A DNA stretch of 64,000 nt from Cohnella phaseoli. GTDB lineage: Bacteria; Bacillota; Bacilli; Paenibacillales; Paenibacillaceae. The notes under the pieces were generated by a model. It was not told the DNA's origin, ran no database searches, and worked only from the letters and a program-made list of their open reading frames with translations. The stretch covers positions 1 through 64,000 of the forward strand of contig NZ_QRDZ01000018.1 of assembly GCF_003386235.1 (NCBI RefSeq), written 5' to 3'. Within the stretch, counting starts at the first letter, position 1. Every line of letters begins with the position of its first letter. Positions 41,054 to 50,400 of the stretch are shown here, piece after piece. The position numbers were made by a program, and so were the translations under genes.

Positions 41054-41267
41054 GGGGCTGTCCCATAAGTAGAGTCGTACAAGATGATCGATAAAGAAAT
41101 AGTGCATGTATCTTCTGGAGACTGCCTCATACGGTCCTGAAATTACCCTATTACGGGTTTACCATTCGGATTTCAGGATCGTATAGCAGCGTAAGGAGAT
41201 ACATGCACGACAACACTCTCTATCGATCATTCTTTTGTACGGCTTTTTTTGCTTATGAGACAGCCCC
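41054..41267 (+). repeat. Long nested palindromic repeat, copy 4
   Basis: Outer arms GGGGCTGTCCCATAAG (41054-41069) and CTTATGAGACAGCCCC (41252-41267) differ by one pair. The middle arms GTGCATGTATCTTC and GGAGATACATGCAC, and the inner pair ATACGGTCCTGAAAT with ATTTCAGGATCGTAT, have the same layout as copies 1 and 2. It follows the YesN gene by 14 bases. 41268-41400 contains a possible -10 (CATATAAC) for the next gene, but no clear -35. Confidence 0.9.
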
Positions 41268-41400
41268 ATTTGTTTATAGGGAACAAGGTTCGCAACAAAG
41301 CACATCCGAGTATCCGAACTAACCACATATAACGGGAGGATCGTCTGTGGCACAATCAAGCTAGGTTGTTAACCAGTAAGTTGTCCGGGGGGGAAAACAG

Positions 41401-43245
41401 TTGAATTCAAGCAGGAGACACACAAGCGCAGCGCCGATGGAAGCGCAATCGATTCGGATAGATTGTCCGGCAGCGGGCGACCGGCGGAAAGTCAGCGTTA
41501 GCGAATTCGGAGCGCAACCCGTAGAAGGATTCTGTAATGGGGAAGCGTTTCGGAAGGCGATCGAGTATTGCAGACAGGAAGACATATCCGAATTGGTTGT
41601 TCCCAGGGGCATCTATCGCTTCATAAGCGGCGAGCACCCGGTGTTCGACGGTCTGCGGGACTTTCGATTCGACGGCGGGGGCTCGGAATTGATTTTCTCA
41701 ACCGCAGCTGCGTTCGTTACAATCCGTCATTGCGAGCGGGCGGTATTCGAAAATTTCACCGTGGATTGGGATTGGGATCAAGAACCGCTGGCTAGCATTG
41801 GCCGGATACGCCAAGTCGCGGAGGACGGCTTGTCCTTCGAACTGGAACTTCCCGAATATGAAGGCGTTCCCAAGAGGTTCGATATACGTACCTTGAATCC
41901 GATGAACCCGCGCACGTTGACGCCCGGCTGCGAGGGAGGCAAGGAATTTAGCGGAGAGCCTTTGGGGCCTGTAACCGTCGTCGCCCGGAATGCGTTGCGC
42001 ATCGAGCTTTCGAATGCGGCCGATTACCGCTTCCTGAAACCCGGTCAGACGTATATCGTCCGGCATTACGTATATGACGCGAACGGGTTCGAGCTGCAGG
42101 GTAATCGGCACCTGCGCATGGCCGATATTACGATCTATTCGGCTCCGGGGCATGCGTTCGTCGTAAGCGGCGAGCAGCGCAATTGGACGTTGGACGGCTG
42201 CAGGGTCGTCAAGCGGCCCGGGACGACGCGCTGTATATCGGCCACCGCGGACGGATGCCATATCAGCAATTCACAGGGGCATTTTGTGATTGAAAATTGC
42301 GATTTCAGCTATAACGGAGACGACTGCTTAAACATCCATGACAATTCCGTTCAAGGGTTCGAACGAATCGGAGTCGCAAAGCTCCGGCTAAGCCGCGTGT
42401 TCAAGTGGCGCAATCCGTTCGCCGAAGGCGATCCGATCGAATTTCGCCGAACGGATTTGTCTCCGACCGGAATCGTCGCCCGCATTGTCGAGGCGCAGTG
42501 GGACGAGCGCGGAGAGGGCTGCACGATCGAATTCGAGGCGCCGCTTCCCGACGACTTGGTCGGCAATGAAATTTTGTTTAACCGAAAATACGATTCCGGC
42601 CGCTATGTCGTCCGCCGCAACTTTTTTCATCAAAATCGGGCCAGAGGCGTTCTACTGCATGCAGGCGACGGATGGGTGGAAAATAATCATTTTTATCTGA
42701 ATCAAGGCTCGGCGATTCAAATCGAATGCGGCGCGGAGTCGCGTTGGGCGGAGGGCTTCGGGGCGGAGAATGTGACGATTCGCGGCAATCTGATCGAGAG
42801 CTGCGATGTGAACCATTGGAATATGGCCGTCATCTACATGGGGGTTTACCTGGAGCAGGGCAGAACGCGTTATCCCGTCTTTCGCAACATTTGCATAGAG
42901 GACAACACCATCGTGAACTGTCCGCAGCAGGCCATCTTCGTATCCTCGTGCAATCGGGTTTTCATTCGCAACAACGCGATTATGAATTCTAATACAGGAC
43001 CGCGCAAAACCGCCGAGGACGGAGACGGCAATTGCGTCTCTAATCGCGAGCTGTACCTGGGAAGCTTGATGGTCAGCCACGCCGAGGACGTTACGATTGA
43101 GAACAACCGAAGATTGACGATCGTTCCCGCGACCGAGGATGGAATATGCGTCGACCCGGAGACGACGGACAATGTGCTTGTGCGAAACAATACCGGATTC
43201 GGCGACCGGAGCGGCGTCGATGAGCGGACGAAGGAGAGCGGGTGA
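41401..43245 (+). CDS. GH110-like right-handed beta-helix glycosidase
   Basis: A 614-residue protein without a signal peptide. The sequence is a series of beta-helix rungs (FVIENCDFSYNGDDCLNIHD, RGVLLHAGDGWVENNHFYLN, NVTIRGNLIESCDV, NICIEDNTIVNCPQQAIFVS). GDDCLNIHD and RGVLLHAGDGWVENN are close to the catalytic-region patterns of family GH110 alpha-1,3-galactosidases. The start is TTG at 41401 after a GGGGGG run; the ATG at 41437 has no binding site. Being cytoplasmic, it should cleave imported oligosaccharides delivered by the transporter encoded next. Pectate-lyase-like function is the alternative. Confidence 0.78.
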   Translation: MNSSRRHTSAAPMEAQSIRIDCPAAGDRRKVSVSEFGAQPVEGFCNGEAFRKAIEYCRQEDISELVVPRGIYRFISGEHPVFDGLRDFRFDGGGSELIFSTAAAFVTIRHCERAVFENFTVDWDWDQEPLASIGRIRQVAEDGLSFELELPEYEGVPKRFDIRTLNPMNPRTLTPGCEGGKEFSGEPLGPVTVVARNALRIELSNAADYRFLKPGQTYIVRHYVYDANGFELQGNRHLRMADITIYSAPGHAFVVSGEQRNWTLDGCRVVKRPGTTRCISATADGCHISNSQGHFVIENCDFSYNGDDCLNIHDNSVQGFERIGVAKLRLSRVFKWRNPFAEGDPIEFRRTDLSPTGIVARIVEAQWDERGEGCTIEFEAPLPDDLVGNEILFNRKYDSGRYVVRRNFFHQNRARGVLLHAGDGWVENNHFYLNQGSAIQIECGAESRWAEGFGAENVTIRGNLIESCDVNHWNMAVIYMGVYLEQGRTRYPVFRNICIEDNTIVNCPQQAIFVSSCNRVFIRNNAIMNSNTGPRKTAEDGDGNCVSNRELYLGSLMVSHAEDVTIENNRRLTIVPATEDGICVDPETTDNVLVRNNTGFGDRSGVDERTKESG

Positions 43246-43252
43246 GAACGAC

Positions 43253-44185
43253 ATGGCAGCGAGAGCTGTAAATACGCAGGGGGCCGACGACGTTGCGCGG
43301 CGGATAAGCAAATATAAAATGCTCTATGTCATGCTGCTTCCGGCCGTCGTGTTCCTGATTATTTTTAACTATATTCCGATGTATGGAGCGACGATCGCGT
43401 TTAAGGACTTCTGGATGACCAAGGGCATTCTGGGAAGTCCGTGGGTCGGCTTCGAACACTTCGAGAGGCTGTTCGCGACCGACAAGTTCTGGCAGGTGTT
43501 CCGGAACACGATCGAGATTAATCTGCTGCGGCTGTTGTTCGGATTTCCGGCTCCGATCGTGCTGGCTATTCTGCTTAACGAAGTCCGGCACAAGCTGTTC
43601 AAGCGTTCGATTCAGACGATCGTTTATTTGCCGCACTTTATTTCATGGGTGACGATAGCGGGCATTATTTTTTCTCTTCTTTCCAACGAAGGGCTTGTCA
43701 ACAAAATCATCACCGCATTCGGAGGAGAGAGCGTTAATTTTCTGACGAGCAATGCCATGTTCAGGCCGCTTCTCGTGCTCTCGGGCATATGGAAGGAGGC
43801 CGGCTGGGGGACGATCATCTTTTTGGCCGCTCTGGCGGGCGTTAATCCGGATCTGTACGAGGCGGCTACCGTTGACGGAGCCAACCGGTTTAAGCAAATT
43901 GTGCACATTACGCTGCCCAGCCTGCTTCCCGTCATCTCCATTTTGCTGATCTTGAATTTCGGCAGCATGATGAACGGCGGGTTCGACCAGGTGTTTAACC
44001 TGTACAACACGATGGTGTACGAGAGCGGCGACGTTATCGACACATATGTGTACCGCATCGGATTAACGCAAGGAAAATACAGCATGGCGACCGCGATCGG
44101 ACTGTTCCTGAATATCATCAATTTCCTGCTGCTGATCCTTGTCAACCAAGCGGCGAAGAGGATGAGCGGTCAAGGCATCTATTAA
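43253..44185 (+). CDS. Carbohydrate ABC transporter permease, LplB type
   Basis: A 310-residue permease with six helices. The EAA loop is EAATVDGANRFKQIVHITLP. The opening MLLPAVVFLIIFNYIPMYGATIAFKDF is the LplB/YtcP signature. The start at 43253 is likely; the frame is open from 43139, inside the previous gene. It begins eight bases after the GH110-like gene, so they form an operon. It makes a heterodimer with the next permease. As is usual for this family, no ATPase gene is present, and a shared MsmX-like ATPase is implied. Confidence 0.92.
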   Translation: MAARAVNTQGADDVARRISKYKMLYVMLLPAVVFLIIFNYIPMYGATIAFKDFWMTKGILGSPWVGFEHFERLFATDKFWQVFRNTIEINLLRLLFGFPAPIVLAILLNEVRHKLFKRSIQTIVYLPHFISWVTIAGIIFSLLSNEGLVNKIITAFGGESVNFLTSNAMFRPLLVLSGIWKEAGWGTIIFLAALAGVNPDLYEAATVDGANRFKQIVHITLPSLLPVISILLILNFGSMMNGGFDQVFNLYNTMVYESGDVIDTYVYRIGLTQGKYSMATAIGLFLNIINFLLLILVNQAAKRMSGQGIY

Positions 44186-44200
44186 AGGAGGCGTTCCTGA

Positions 44201-45079
44201 TTGGTCAAGTCGACGAGCCTCTCCGGCAAAATTTTCGACGGCTTCAACATCTTGTTTCTTCTATTCATGGCCGCGATTACGTTGTATCCTTTCTGGCACG
44301 TTCTTGTCGGCTCTGTCCTGCCTTACGAGGAGTCGATCAAATCCGGCTTTCATTTGTTTCCTCGCAAATTGTCTTTCGAAGCGTACGAGTACGTGTTCTC
44401 CAAGGACACGCTCGTCCGCTCTCTGATCGTCTCCGTCTTCGTGACGGCGGCGGGAGCCTTGTATCAGTTGTTCATTACGGCGATTACCGCCTATCCGCTG
44501 ATCAAGCAGGATCTCCCGGGAAGAACGGCGATCTTTCTATTCATTATTTTTACAATGTTTTTCGGCGGGGGGCTTATTCCTTACTATTTGCTGATCAAAA
44601 CGCTGGGACTGGTCAACAGCCTTGCGGTCATGATCGTCCCTGCGGCGCTAAGCGTCTACAATATGGTGGTGTTGAAGACGTTCTTCCAGAACATACCGAA
44701 GGAGCTGGAAGAGTCCGCGACGATAGACGGCGCCGGCTATATGACCGTCTTTGCCCGCATCGTGCTGCCTCTGTCCGTTCCGGCCCTGGCTACGATCGGC
44801 CTGTTCGTCGCGGTCGGACAGTGGAACAATTGGTACGTTCCGATGCTGTTTCTCAATGACAAGGGACTGTGGCCGCTAGCCATGGTGTTGAGGGACATCC
44901 TCATCAACAACAATATGGAGCTGACTCGGGGCGGCAGCTTCGTCAGTCAAGAATTTATGCTGGCAGACACGATCAAGAGCGCCATCGTTGTCGTCTCCGT
45001 CGTTCCGATCATCGCCGTATACCCGTTTATCCAAAAGCATTTCGTGAAAGGGGTGATGATCGGTTCGATCAAAAGTTGA
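44201..45079 (+). CDS. Carbohydrate ABC transporter permease, LplC type
   Basis: A 292-residue permease with six helices and the EAA loop EESATIDGAGYMTVFARIVLPLS. It starts at TTG, with AAAGGAGG 10 bases upstream. The YPFWHVLVGSVLPYEESIKSG segment is typical for LplC/YtcP. It follows the LplB-type permease by 15 bases and is followed after 55 bases by the binding lipoprotein. Confidence 0.92.
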   Translation: MVKSTSLSGKIFDGFNILFLLFMAAITLYPFWHVLVGSVLPYEESIKSGFHLFPRKLSFEAYEYVFSKDTLVRSLIVSVFVTAAGALYQLFITAITAYPLIKQDLPGRTAIFLFIIFTMFFGGGLIPYYLLIKTLGLVNSLAVMIVPAALSVYNMVVLKTFFQNIPKELEESATIDGAGYMTVFARIVLPLSVPALATIGLFVAVGQWNNWYVPMLFLNDKGLWPLAMVLRDILINNNMELTRGGSFVSQEFMLADTIKSAIVVVSVVPIIAVYPFIQKHFVKGVMIGSIKS

Positions 45080-45134
45080 TCCAGTTCGGGGAAAATATTA
45101 TGCTTACTAAATCATTCAGGGGAGTTGGACATGC

Positions 45135-46727
45135 ATGTTTAGAAAAAAACTGGTGCTGATGTTATTGGTCGTATTCACGGTGGCCAGCATTCTGTCGGGC
45201 TGCGGCGGAAGCAAAGATAACGGGGCGGAAGGAAGCGGTTCTTCCTCGCCAAGCGGAGGAGAGGAGAGCAAAGCTGCGCAATCGGCGGAGCCTGTCGAGC
45301 TATCCGTATTCAGCTGGATGTTCGAAGGAGCCGATTCTCCGGATTCCGTCATCTACAAGAAGCTGCAGGAGAAATTGAACGTTAGGCTGAAGCCGGTTAC
45401 GGCTTCCTGGAACGACTGGGAAGAGAAGCTCAACGTGATGATCGCCTCGGGCGAAATGCCCGACGTATTTGTCTCTTACGGCATCGACCGCCCGGTTCAA
45501 TATCGCCAGTGGATCAAAGAGGGAATGGTGCTGCCGATCTCCGACTATGCCGATTCGTATCCGAATATCCGCGATTCTCTCGCCAACTTCGAGATGCTGG
45601 CCAAGACGACGGGAGGCAAGCACTACGCGCTGCCGATCTACAATGAGTCGGGAAGCGGCAAGGACGCAGTCAGCGGACATAACATTCTGATCCGCAAGGA
45701 TTGGCTGGACATGCTCGGATTGTCCGTTCCGACTACGATCGACGAATTTTATTCGGTAGCCAAAGCTTTCACGGAGAACGACCCGGACGGCAACGGCAAG
45801 AAGGACACGTACGGATACACATCCAGCTCGGGCGGCGTATGGTGGCAGTACCCGATCTTTAACGCATTCGACACAAGCACGGAGCGCTGGGAGAAAAAAG
45901 ACGGACAGTGGATGCCGGAAGTGATCTCGGAAGAGACGAAGGAAGCGGTCACGTTCCTGCATCAAATGTATAACGAGAAAATGCTCGACCCTGAATTCAT
46001 GCTGAACACGGACGACAAAAAAATCGAGAAGTTCGTGACCGGCAAAGTCGGAATGATCATTCATAATGCCAACGCGACTTTCTATAACGACATTTACAAC
46101 AAGTTTAATCAGGCTAAGCCCGAGGCGGACCCTAAGTCGATCTTCACCTGGGTTGGCACACTGAAGGGCAAGACGGGCATTCAGCGCATGGACGGCTTCA
46201 ACAACTTCTGGTGCGAGACTTCGATCAACGCCGGCATCTCCGAAGAGAAACGGCAGAAGGCGCTGGAATTGCTGGATTTCCTGCTCTCGGACGAGGGGCA
46301 AGACCTGATGCTCAACGGAGTCGAAGGCGTTCATTACAAGAAGGACGGAGACACTGTCGTCTCGCTGATGACCGACGAGGAGAAGACCAAGGACAAAGGC
46401 TTCAGTCTTAAAGCTTTGGTATCCTGGAATACCGACTACTTGCCGGACACTACGCCCAACAAAGCGGAAATCGTAGCCTTGTCCAAGTCTACGGGCGATT
46501 ACGCCGTTTCCAATCCGCTTGCGTACTTGAATATCGACGAGGATGCTCTCGATCCAAGCATTCCTAATCAACTGACAGACTTTGTGAACGAGGAGATTGT
46601 TAAACTGATCGCCAACTCCAAAGACGTCGCCGCGGATTTCGACAAATTCAAGGAAGCCTGGCTGTCCAAGGGCGGCGCCAAGGTGATCGAGGAAACGAAC
46701 AAGCAAGCGACGACTGAAGGTCGTTAA
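45135..46727 (+). CDS. Extracellular solute-binding lipoprotein, LplA type
   Basis: A 530-residue family 1 solute-binding protein. The signal peptide ends in the lipobox LSGC (Cys23). After a Ser/Gly-rich linker the binding protein follows: ELSVFSWMFEGADSPDSVIY, MIASGEMPDVFVSYG, and FTENDPDGNGKKDTYGYT, an EF-hand-like calcium loop common in this group. It captures a sugar or oligosaccharide, most likely galactose-containing if the neighbouring GH110-like enzyme acts on it. A terminator at 46748-46801 follows. Confidence 0.93.
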   Translation: MFRKKLVLMLLVVFTVASILSGCGGSKDNGAEGSGSSSPSGGEESKAAQSAEPVELSVFSWMFEGADSPDSVIYKKLQEKLNVRLKPVTASWNDWEEKLNVMIASGEMPDVFVSYGIDRPVQYRQWIKEGMVLPISDYADSYPNIRDSLANFEMLAKTTGGKHYALPIYNESGSGKDAVSGHNILIRKDWLDMLGLSVPTTIDEFYSVAKAFTENDPDGNGKKDTYGYTSSSGGVWWQYPIFNAFDTSTERWEKKDGQWMPEVISEETKEAVTFLHQMYNEKMLDPEFMLNTDDKKIEKFVTGKVGMIIHNANATFYNDIYNKFNQAKPEADPKSIFTWVGTLKGKTGIQRMDGFNNFWCETSINAGISEEKRQKALELLDFLLSDEGQDLMLNGVEGVHYKKDGDTVVSLMTDEEKTKDKGFSLKALVSWNTDYLPDTTPNKAEIVALSKSTGDYAVSNPLAYLNIDEDALDPSIPNQLTDFVNEEIVKLIANSKDVAADFDKFKEAWLSKGGAKVIEETNKQATTEGR

Positions 46728-46747
46728 ACAAAGAGAAAAACTTTACC

Positions 46748-46801
46748 GGAAGGGACTATTTCGGACGGCGTACGGCGCCGGCTGCGCGAATAGTCCCTTC
46801 C
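46748..46801 (+). terminator. Terminator after the transporter operon
   Basis: GGAAGGGACTATT pairs perfectly with AATAGTCCCTTCC around a 28-base GC-rich loop; the following T run is short. Confidence 0.75.
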
Positions 46802-46839
46802 TTATTGATTTAATATTAGGCGAAAGAGGCGAACAACTC

Positions 46840-47442
46840 ATGTTTAAGGAAGGGCAGAGAATCGTATTTATCGGAGACAGCATTACGGATTGCGGCAGGA
46901 AGGACGATCCCGAGGGAATCGGCAGCGGGTACGTCAGAATCGTGAACGATTATTTGTCGCTCATGTTGCCCGACGTTACGCTCCGAGTGGAGAACAGAGG
47001 CGTCAGCGGAGAGACGATACTCGATCTGAAAGCTCGTTGGCAGGAGGATGTCGTGGCGCTTAAGCCCGATTGGCTGTCGGTGTCGATCGGCATTAACGAC
47101 GAATGGAAGCAGGTCGGCCCGGAGCGGTACAGGGACACGTACAGGAAGCTGCTGCGAGAGACGATCGGCCAATGCGGGTCATCCCTCGTGCTCATGGAAA
47201 CGACGATCATCTCGGAAAATCCGGACGACGGCAGCAACGAACGGCTGCAGCCTTATAATCGGATCGTCAGGGAAGTGGCGGAGGAGTTTGGGGCGATTCT
47301 TGTGCGGCAGAATGAGCTGTTTCAACGATACTTGCGGGCTCAGCGGGGGAAAACTCTCACCTACGACCAGGTTCATATGAATTCGGCAGGCAACTTGCTC
47401 ATTGCGCTCAACTGGCTAAGGGCTTGCGGGATCATCTCTTGA
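46840..47442 (+). CDS. SGNH/GDSL hydrolase
   Basis: A 200-residue cytoplasmic esterase-type protein with all four blocks: IGDSITDCGR (nucleophile Ser14), GVSGETILDLKARW (Gly), VSIGINDEWK (Asn) and DQVHMNSAGN (Asp176, His179). In this context it may remove acetyl groups from imported oligosaccharides (SGNH acetylxylan or rhamnogalacturonan acetylesterase type). The ribosome binding site is modest (GAAAGAGG). A bidirectional terminator follows. Confidence 0.92.
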   Translation: MFKEGQRIVFIGDSITDCGRKDDPEGIGSGYVRIVNDYLSLMLPDVTLRVENRGVSGETILDLKARWQEDVVALKPDWLSVSIGINDEWKQVGPERYRDTYRKLLRETIGQCGSSLVLMETTIISENPDDGSNERLQPYNRIVREVAEEFGAILVRQNELFQRYLRAQRGKTLTYDQVHMNSAGNLLIALNWLRACGIIS

Positions 47443-47448
47443 ATAAGA

Positions 47449-47490
47449 AAAGGAGGAAGCCGCCCGATGCATGGCGGCTTCCTCTTTTGC
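47449..47490. terminator. Bidirectional terminator
   Basis: AAAAGGAGGAAGCCGCC pairs perfectly with GGCGGCTTCCTCTTTT across an 8-base loop, between convergent genes. Confidence 0.92.
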
Positions 47491-47498
47491 ATTAACGC

Positions 47499-50400
47499 TT
47501 ATCCTTGCTTATACCGGAGCAGATTGTAAATGAGTTGAGCGGCCTCCGACCGCGTCGCTTGACGCTGCGGAGCGAACAGACGATTGCCGTCGCCCTGCAC
47601 GAGGCCGGCCTTCGAAGCGGCGACGACGGCAGCTTGCGCCCAGGCCGGGATGCCTGACGCATCGGCATAATCGGCCGCGGTGCCGGAGCCTGCCTCGATA
47701 CGGAGCGCGCGAGCCAGCATGACGACCATCTCGGCGCGAGTCATCGGCTGCTCGGGAGCGAAACGGTCCGAGCTTCTTCCCGTTGCGATACCGGAGCGGA
47801 CGGCTGCCGCGATGGCATCGGCATACCAGGCGCCGGGAGCAACGTCGTTGAATCCGGACGCTTCACTCGCAGATGGAAGTTGTAAGGCGTTGACCAGCAG
47901 GGCGACGAATTCCGCGCGTGTCGTCTTTCCGGCAGGATCGAACAACGAATCGCTTCTGCCGTTGACGATATGCTTGGCCGCAAGAATTTGCAGCGTCCGA
48001 TTCGCCCAATGCTCCGCCGGAACGTCGGCGAACGATCGGTCGTACTCGAATAGCGAATAGACGCCCGATCGGAGCAGAAGCGCGCTTACTTGTTTCTTGA
48101 CGGGGTCCGCGCTGCCGCCGATATATTTCCACGTTCCTTCTTCGTAGAGATAGAGTCCGAGAAGCTGCTCGTCGACTTGATCGGGATCATAGGGCAGCGC
48201 GATCGCGATGTCGTCGGACGGGAACGGAAGACGCTGTCCATTCGTGATCAGGGATACGGAGATGTCGTAAGCCCGATCCGCAAGCGTCCAGCGGACGCTG
48301 CCGCCATTCTCCGGTGCGGACGTTTCCTTCAGCGGAACGATGCCGATTTCAATCGAGGCGCTTTGCGCTTCCCCGGCTTGCTCCTTCAGCTTTTTCAATA
48401 CCGCTTTCGGGATGTCCAGCGCAACGCCGCCCAGCCGGACTTGAAGCGGATAATCCCCTAAAGCGGCAAGAGGGAGCCGAGCTTGGGGAGACGATTCGTC
48501 AATTGTAACGTAAGCCGTCCCTTGCTTGATTTCGATGCTCTCGCTTGGGTTGTTAACGCCTGGCGATCCGCCGCTACCTCCGGCGTTAGGCTGGGAGCCT
48601 GTTCCCGTAGCGAAGAACAGCGCAATTTCGTTGGACAGGCCGCTCTCTCCGTATGAATCGTAGGCATTCGCCGCGAAGTAATACGTTTTTCCGCGTGTTA
48701 GATTCGGCGTTTCGTAGCTTGTCGAAGGGCCGACGTTAATCGCATTCTCGTAAATGCCGGGCGACGTACCGTATTTCACGATGTAGCCGGAAGCGCCGAC
48801 TATCGCCTCCCAGCTTAGCGCTGCTTTTTGTCCCGAGATCGTTCCGCTCAGGAGCGGAGCGGCGAACGGTTGGTTGCCGAGCAGCATATAGCCGAATTGG
48901 GCGGGGGCTTTGCCCGCGCCGATGCCGCTGTTGTACTCGATCCATCCGTTGCGGGAGTCTCCGTGATCCGGATGACTTACGGTCCCATCGCTGTAGTTCG
49001 CCAATACGGAAATTCCCAAGGCGGAACCGTCTGTCGCCCGTAATCCTGCCGGAATAAGCTCACTCCATGGCACGGAAATTTCGTAACGCGTCTTATTGGA
49101 CGCCGAATCGCGGACAATTGCAATTTCTCCGGCGGTAAAAACTCCCTCGGCTTTGCCCGCGATCGCGTGATAGCGGTAGCCGAGCGCCTGCCCGTCGTCG
49201 GTTAACCCGAAAGCGAGCTCTGTGTATCCTTTACTGCCGGGAGAACTTCCTCTGTCCGGGTCGATGGCGATTTGAATTCCCGAGCCTTTCCACAGGTCGG
49301 CCGGATCTGCGATCGCCAAATGGTGATTGTCCTCGGTTACCTCCATGGCGAAGTAGAAATGGTTCTCGTCCCAAGAGGTGTAGCCCACCGCTTCCAGCTG
49401 CTGCGGGGACCAGCGATCTGCGAACCCGGATTCGATGCCTCTCACCTGCGAGCGTTCGTTCATGCGAAATCCGGGAGCGCTCCATTCGTCCAGATTGCCG
49501 TCTATGGTAGGCCGCTGCGTCGCGTACCGGCTGCGCAGTGCCGACACATGCTTGTAGACGGTGATCGGCCTGGACTCGGTTACAGCTCCGCTTAGATCGT
49601 AAACCTTGTATTGCAAGCGATGCTCTCCATTGTTTAGGCCCGTTACGGTATAAGCGTAAGGCGCGGTTTCCAGCTCCTGCTCCAGCCGATCGTCGACGAA
49701 CAGTTGAACTTTCCGGACGTTCGGAATGCCCGTAATATAAGGGGCGGTTGGCAGGTCGGCAAGGGTAAGCTCATATCCGTCCCTAATAGACAGAAAATCG
49801 ACTGTTTTCGGTTTCTCGGCAACCGGAACGGAAGGGCCTGTCGTCACGCTGACTGTCGCCGAAGCGATGCCGACGTTACCGCTGCGGTCTTCGGCTTCGA
49901 TCTTATAGAAATAGGTCGTGTTCGGCAGCATTTCCTCGCGGTCCTCGAAGGAAGCGGACACGGACTCGCCGACCATGTTGGCATAGGCCGGGACGAAATC
50001 CGCCGTCGTGCTTCTGTAAATATTGTAGTGCGCGATCTCGTCGTTCGCATCTGCGGCGGGCGTCCAGGAAAGCCGAACGTAACCGTCCAGTGCGGCGGCA
50101 ACGCCCAACACTTCCGAAGGCGGCGTCAGATCCGAAGCTAGCAGCCGGGTCGCCTTGTCATATCCCGTACCGGCCTGCCAGGATGCGAGATCGGTATACG
50201 GTGTATCGTGGAAGCTTGCGTTGAACAGCAGCGAATCGCTGAAAATGGAATTGCGATCGATCGTCTCGACGCTCGTATCCGGACCGATGTTGAATACGCC
50301 GGTGCCTGTCGCCTCCTCTTTAAGCACGATACGATTGTCATGAATGGAGATACCCGTCCATGTGCCGTACGGATTAGCCGCGCTATTGACGGCTACCGTG

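Noticed and set aside
45300..46706. 468-codon minus-strand frame
   Set aside because: Antisense to the solute-binding lipoprotein gene; no ribosome binding site or family.
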